A stretch of 7,931 nucleotides of DNA, taken from NCBI GenBank assembly GCA_934489915.1, contig CAKSSZ010000064.1, forward strand, positions 1 to 7,931. Reading direction: 5' to 3'. The first letter of the stretch is position 1; the number at the start of each line of letters is the position of its first letter. This document shows positions 4,795 to 7,931 of this stretch, piece after piece. The notes beneath the pieces were generated by a model. The model saw only the letters and a list, made by a program, of their open reading frames with translations, was not told the origin of the DNA and made no database searches. This DNA is from an uncultured Clostridia bacterium (GTDB taxonomy: Bacteria; Bacillota; Clostridia; HGM11514). A program made the position numbers and the translations under genes.

Positions 4795-6225
4795 ATGACA
4801 GAGCATAAAATACATGAAGAATGCGGTGTGTTCGGCGTATTTGCACCGGAGCAAAGAGATGTGGCATCCACCGTTTATTACGGCCTTTTTGCATTGCAGC
4901 ACAGAGGACAGGAAAGCTGCGGGATTGTGGTAAATGATGATGGTGTATTTCAATATTATAAGGATACGGGGCTGGTCAACGATGTGTTCAGCCCCCGTGT
5001 GCTGCAGCAGTTAGGCATGGGGAATATGGCGCTGGGACATGTGCGGTACGGAACCACCGGGGAGAATGACCGCCTGAACTCTCAGCCCATTGTGGTAAAC
5101 CACAGCAAGGGGAGAATGGCGCTGGCGCACAACGGCAATCTGGTCAACTCTTATGAGCTGCGCAATGCCTTGGAGCTGGAGGGTTCTATTTTCCATACCA
5201 CCAGCGATACGGAAGTGATTTCTTACATCATCACCAAAGAGCGGATCAAATGTCCTTCGATCGAAGAAGCGGTCAACCGGGCGATGAACCAAATCCAGGG
5301 AGCCTATTCTCTTGCCATCATGTCTCCCTCAAAGCTGATTGCCGCCCGTGACCCAAGCGGATTCCGTCCGTTATGCTACGGGAAAACGGAGGACGGAGCC
5401 TATGTGGTGGCGTCGGAAAGCTGCGCCTTAGAAGCGGTTGGAGCAACACTGGAACGGGATCTGGAACCGGGAGAAATTGTTGTTTTTGACCGACAGGGCA
5501 TCCGTTCCATTCGGGAGCATTGCGGGAAAGCCAAGCATACCTCCTGTATTTTTGAGTATATCTACTTTGCCCGGCCGGATTCGGTCATTGACGGCTGCGG
5601 TGTGCACCAGGCTCGTTTGACGGCAGGGGCGCTGCTGGCACAGCAGCATCCGATTGATGCGGATGTGGTCATCGGGGTGCCTGATTCCGGCATTGATGCG
5701 GCGATTGGCTATGCCCAAGCCTCCGGCATTCCTTACGGGTTGGGTTTTATCAAAAATAAATATATTGGGAGAACCTTTATTTCTCCGGGACAGAAAAGCC
5801 GGGAGGATAAAGTGAAAATTAAATTAAATCCCGTTTCTTCCACTGTGAAGGGAAAACGGGTTGTGATGATTGACGATTCCATTGTGCGGGGAACTACCAG
5901 CGCACGAATTGTAAAGCTGGTGCGGGAAGCGGGCGCAACGGAAGTACATATGCGTGTTTCTGCGCCGCCCTTTACCAATCCGTGTTATTACGGAACGGAT
6001 ATTGATTCCAAGGAGTCCCTGATTGCGTGCCATTATTCCATTGATGAGATTGCACAGCGTATCGGCGTGGACAGTTTGGGATATTTGGAGATTCCCTCTT
6101 TGCGGGAGCTGACGGGCAGCTGCCATTACTGCGACGCCTGCTTTACCGGCAAGTACCCGACGGCGGTTCCTGTCAATACCGAAAAAAACCGTTTTGAACA
6201 AAAAATCAGCGAAAGGAAGAGGTAG
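4795..6225 (+). CDS. purF: Amidophosphoribosyltransferase, Fe-S type PurF
   Basis: PurF makes 5-phosphoribosylamine from PRPP and glutamine, the committed step of the pathway. The N-terminal Ntn glutaminase domain begins after a short propeptide: nine residues ending in EE precede Cys10 (ECGVFGV), the expected nucleophile after cleavage. Other glutaminase motifs are LQHRGQES (34-41), GHVRYGTTG (81-89) and AHNGNLVN (111-118). The phosphoribosyltransferase domain carries the PRPP loop RVVMIDDSIVRGTTS (355-369). Cysteines matching the four [4Fe-4S] ligands of the Bacillus enzyme are at 251 (SCIFEY), 397 (NPCYYG), 446 and 449 (CDACFTGKYP). This predicts oxygen lability and fits an anaerobe. The 476-residue length is normal. 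ATG 4795 follows purC after 4 nt, with GGGAG at 4781-4785. AMP/GMP feedback is known for the family but is not visible here. Confidence 0.97.
   Translation: MTEHKIHEECGVFGVFAPEQRDVASTVYYGLFALQHRGQESCGIVVNDDGVFQYYKDTGLVNDVFSPRVLQQLGMGNMALGHVRYGTTGENDRLNSQPIVVNHSKGRMALAHNGNLVNSYELRNALELEGSIFHTTSDTEVISYIITKERIKCPSIEEAVNRAMNQIQGAYSLAIMSPSKLIAARDPSGFRPLCYGKTEDGAYVVASESCALEAVGATLERDLEPGEIVVFDRQGIRSIREHCGKAKHTSCIFEYIYFARPDSVIDGCGVHQARLTAGALLAQQHPIDADVVIGVPDSGIDAAIGYAQASGIPYGLGFIKNKYIGRTFISPGQKSREDKVKIKLNPVSSTVKGKRVVMIDDSIVRGTTSARIVKLVREAGATEVHMRVSAPPFTNPCYYGTDIDSKESLIACHYSIDEIAQRIGVDSLGYLEIPSLRELTGSCHYCDACFTGKYPTAVPVNTEKNRFEQKISERKR
6212..6222 (+). promoter_or_regulatory. Ribosome binding site fixing the ATG start of purM
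   Basis: The purine-rich AAAGGAAGAGG (6212-6222), within the last codons of purF, supports ATG 6227. An in-frame TTG at 6194 would add 11 charged residues (NKKSAKGRGR region) that are really the purF tail read in another frame. Confidence 0.85.
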
Positions 6226-6226
6226 G

Positions 6227-7264
6227 ATGAAGAGCTTTAGCGAGAGCTATAAAGAAGCCGGCGTGGATATTACTGCCGGTTACAGAGCAGTGGAGCTGAT
6301 GAAGCAGCACATTGCAAAAACCATGACAGCCGGCGCCCTTTCCGATATCGGCGGCTTTGGGGGGTTGTTTGAGCTGGATTTAACCGGGATAGAACGGCCG
6401 GTTCTGGTGAGCGGGACGGATGGCGTCGGCACCAAATTGAAGCTGGCTTTTTTAATGAATCAACATCATACCGTTGGAATTGACTGCGTTGCAATGTGCG
6501 TAAACGATATTATCTGCTGTGGCGCAAAGCCCCTCTTTTTCCTGGACTATGTTGCCGTAGGGAAAAATGTACCGGAGCGGGTGGCTGCTGTGGTATCCGG
6601 TGTAGCGGAGGGCTGCGTGCAGGCAGGCTGCGCCTTAATCGGCGGTGAAACGGCGGAAATGCCCGGTTTTTACCCGGAAGAGGAATATGATCTGGCGGGT
6701 TTTTCCGTCGGCGTGGTGGACAAAGCAAAGGTGCTGGATCGGACGGCGATTCGGGAGGGAGATGTGATTCTTGCTCTTCCCTCCAGCGGGGTTCACTCCA
6801 ACGGGTTTTCTTTGGTGCGGAAGGTGTTTGATGTGGAGCATGCGGATCTTACCGCTCCGATTGAGGCATTGGGCGGGAAAGGCTTGGGAGAAACATTGCT
6901 GACTCCCACTAAAATATATGTAAAGCCCATGCTCTCTCTGTTTGATCAGGTAACGGTGAAGGCAGTCTCCCACATCACCGGCGGCGGATTTTATGAAAAT
7001 ATTCCCAGAAGTCTGCCGGATGGCTTTGGTGCAAAAATTGAGCGGGCGGCAGTACGAACCTTGCCGATTTTCTCTTTGATTGCACAGGCAGGCGACATTC
7101 CGGAACGGGAAATGTTTAACACCTTTAATATGGGTGTGGGCATGATTGCAGTGGTAGAAAAGACGGACGCCGACCGGGCGCTTTCCATTTTGCGGCAGGC
7201 AGGGGAGGACGCTTATCCCATTGGAATGATTGTTCGTTCGGAAGAGCGGGTGACCCTATGCTAA
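6227..7264 (+). CDS. purM: Phosphoribosylformylglycinamidine cyclo-ligase (AIR synthetase)
   Basis: PurM closes the imidazole ring, turning FGAM into AIR with ATP. From ATG 6227 the protein has 345 residues, the same size as the usual bacterial enzyme, and begins with the typical SYKEAGVDITAGYRAVE (7-23). Further motifs are SGTDGVGTKLKLA (62-74), the ATP/phosphate loop; MCVNDIICCGAKPLFFLDY (90-108); LIGGETAEMPGFY (137-149); LPSSGVHSNGFSL (184-196); HITGGGFYENIPR (249-261); and FNMGVGM (300-306). It starts one base after the purF stop (6223-6225) and ends at TAA 7262-7264, overlapping the start of purN. It is a complete, ordinary member of the PurM/PurL superfamily, expected to act as a cytoplasmic dimer. 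The pathway order places it after PurL, which is not in the window. Confidence 0.97.
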   Translation: MKSFSESYKEAGVDITAGYRAVELMKQHIAKTMTAGALSDIGGFGGLFELDLTGIERPVLVSGTDGVGTKLKLAFLMNQHHTVGIDCVAMCVNDIICCGAKPLFFLDYVAVGKNVPERVAAVVSGVAEGCVQAGCALIGGETAEMPGFYPEEEYDLAGFSVGVVDKAKVLDRTAIREGDVILALPSSGVHSNGFSLVRKVFDVEHADLTAPIEALGGKGLGETLLTPTKIYVKPMLSLFDQVTVKAVSHITGGGFYENIPRSLPDGFGAKIERAAVRTLPIFSLIAQAGDIPEREMFNTFNMGVGMIAVVEKTDADRALSILRQAGEDAYPIGMIVRSEERVTLC

Positions 7265-7860
7265 AGATGAAAATTGCGGTGCTGGTGTCCGGCGGGGGAA
7301 CCAATTTGCAGGCATTGCTGGACGCACAGAGCAAGGGCATTCTGAAAAGCGGTGAAATAGTCCTGGTGGTGTCCTCCAAGCCCGGGGTGTATGCACTGGA
7401 ACGGGCAAAAAAAGCCGGCGTGGCTTCCTGTGTGATCAGCGGAGATGATTTTGAGGAAAAGCTGCGCAGCCAATTGGAGCAAGCGGGTGTGCAGTTAATT
7501 GTGCTGGCCGGGTTTTTACGTATTTTAAGCGTGGATTTTACCCGGGATTATGCAGGGCAAATTTTAAATGTACACCCCTCCCTGATTCCTTCTTTTTGCG
7601 GAAAGGGATTTTACGGGCTGCGGGTACATGAAGCTGCTTTGGCCTACGGGGTAAAAGTGACGGGCGCCACAGTGCATTTTGTGAATGAAATACCTGACGG
7701 CGGCGAGATCATTCTGCAAAAGGCGGTAGAAGTGAAGCCGGGGGACACACCGGAAACGCTGCAGCGGCGGGTGATGGAGGAAGCGGAATGGGAGCTGCTC
7801 CCTTTAGCGGCCGAAGAAGTTTGCAAAAGATTGCTGGAAACACAAGGAGGAACGGAATGA
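7258..7860 (+). CDS. purN: Phosphoribosylglycinamide (GAR) formyltransferase, PurN
   Basis: PurN transfers the formyl group of 10-formyl-THF to GAR, the third pathway step. The protein has 200 residues from ATG 7258. Motifs are VLVSGGGTNLQALLDA (8-23), the phosphate loop; LAGFLRIL (83-90); and NVHPSLIPSFCGKGFYG (104-120), with catalytic Asn104 and His106. GATVHFVNEIPDGGEIILQ (136-154) carries the catalytic Asp147. The residues after it are GGE where many homologues have GGP or TGP. The start is ambiguous: ATG 7258 overlaps the purM stop by 7 nt and has GGGTGA 4 nt upstream, while ATG 7267 would give the textbook N-terminus MKIAVLVSGGG. I prefer 7258 on ribosome-site spacing. The stop overlaps the next gene by 4 nt. 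It is one of the 10-formyl-THF users of the pathway and so links this operon to what the ZTP riboswitch senses. Confidence 0.96.
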   Translation: MLKMKIAVLVSGGGTNLQALLDAQSKGILKSGEIVLVVSSKPGVYALERAKKAGVASCVISGDDFEEKLRSQLEQAGVQLIVLAGFLRILSVDFTRDYAGQILNVHPSLIPSFCGKGFYGLRVHEAALAYGVKVTGATVHFVNEIPDGGEIILQKAVEVKPGDTPETLQRRVMEEAEWELLPLAAEEVCKRLLETQGGTE

Positions 7861-7931
7861 ACGTTTATGAAGCGAAACCAATCGGGGAACGGCTCCGGGG
7901 GAATTCCTATGCGGGGCGGGGGATTGTTATC
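7857..7931 (+). CDS. Probable PurO-like IMP cyclohydrolase, 3'-truncated by the window edge
   Basis: Only 25 codons are visible. The start ATG overlaps the purN stop (ATGA, 7857-7860) and has a strong AAGGAGG (7844-7850) at 6-nt spacing, so this is a real coupled gene. The segment RLRGNSYAGRGIVI (residues 12-25) resembles the N-terminus of PurO-type IMP cyclohydrolases (typically NxYPGRGIVIG), recalled from family knowledge. These occur in Clostridia instead of the cyclohydrolase half of PurH. Such a protein closes FAICAR to IMP, the last de novo step. The usual Pro before GRG is Ala here. With so little sequence the call rests on this motif and on the position inside a purine operon. A separate AICAR formyltransferase would then be expected nearby. 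Confidence 0.68.
   Translation, partial: MNVYEAKPIGERLRGNSYAGRGIVI

Noticed and set aside
5824..6201. Minus-strand open frame of about 125 codons
   Set aside because: It is antisense to the PRPP-binding and Fe-S part of purF, which is strongly conserved coding sequence; no domain is recognisable.
6194..6226. N-terminal extension of purM from TTG 6194
   Set aside because: ATG 6227 has a good ribosome site, gives the normal 345-residue PurM and avoids overlap with the purF C-terminus.
1..7931. Mobile elements, CRISPR arrays, tRNA or rRNA genes, phage or defence genes
   Set aside because: No terminal inverted repeats, transposase motifs, regular spacer-repeat pattern or RNA gene signatures were seen; the window is housekeeping transport and metabolism.

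Overview
The window is a plus-strand stretch of an anaerobic Firmicute chromosome. Protein style, moderate GC (about half by eye), strong AGGAGG-type ribosome sites, an Fe-S type PurF and a probable PurO-type IMP cyclohydrolase suggest class Clostridia, probably near Oscillospirales/Ruminococcaceae. The taxonomy is inferred from recalled protein sequences, not from a search.

Positions 1-3226 hold the end of a nucleoside ABC importer operon of the NupOPQ (YufOPQ) / BmpA-associated type. It comprises a double-ATPase gene whose 5' part lies outside the window, then two paralogous permeases that overlap by 4 nt. The substrate-binding lipoprotein expected for this system is not in the window and may lie upstream.

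Positions 3227-3506 are a regulatory region. It contains a consensus sigma-A type promoter (TTGACA, 17 bp, TATAAT), a well-formed ZTP (pfl motif) riboswitch aptamer and an overlapping intrinsic terminator with a perfect 10-bp stem. A second small hairpin and the ribosome site of purE follow. No convincing terminator separates nupQ from this promoter, so the riboswitch terminator may also end nup transcripts.

Positions 3507-7931 hold a de novo purine operon: purE (TTG start), purC, purF, purM, purN and the first 25 codons of what looks like a PurO-like IMP cyclohydrolase. Apart from a 78-nt purE-purC gap with an attenuator-like hairpin, the genes are nearly contiguous or overlapping. PurF makes phosphoribosylamine, PurN formylates GAR with 10-formyl-THF, PurM closes the AIR ring, PurE carboxylates, PurC makes SAICAR, and the final gene would close the IMP ring. 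purD, purL/Q/S, purB, purK and an AICAR formyltransferase are not in the window.

The logic is purine supply: uptake of nucleosides next to synthesis, with synthesis gated by the Z nucleotide (ZMP/ZTP) that builds up when 10-formyl-THF is short. Nothing here requires a new biological system. The items most worth a second look are the riboswitch architecture, the purE-purC hairpin with its complementary downstream segment, and the degenerate second ATP site of the transporter ATPase.
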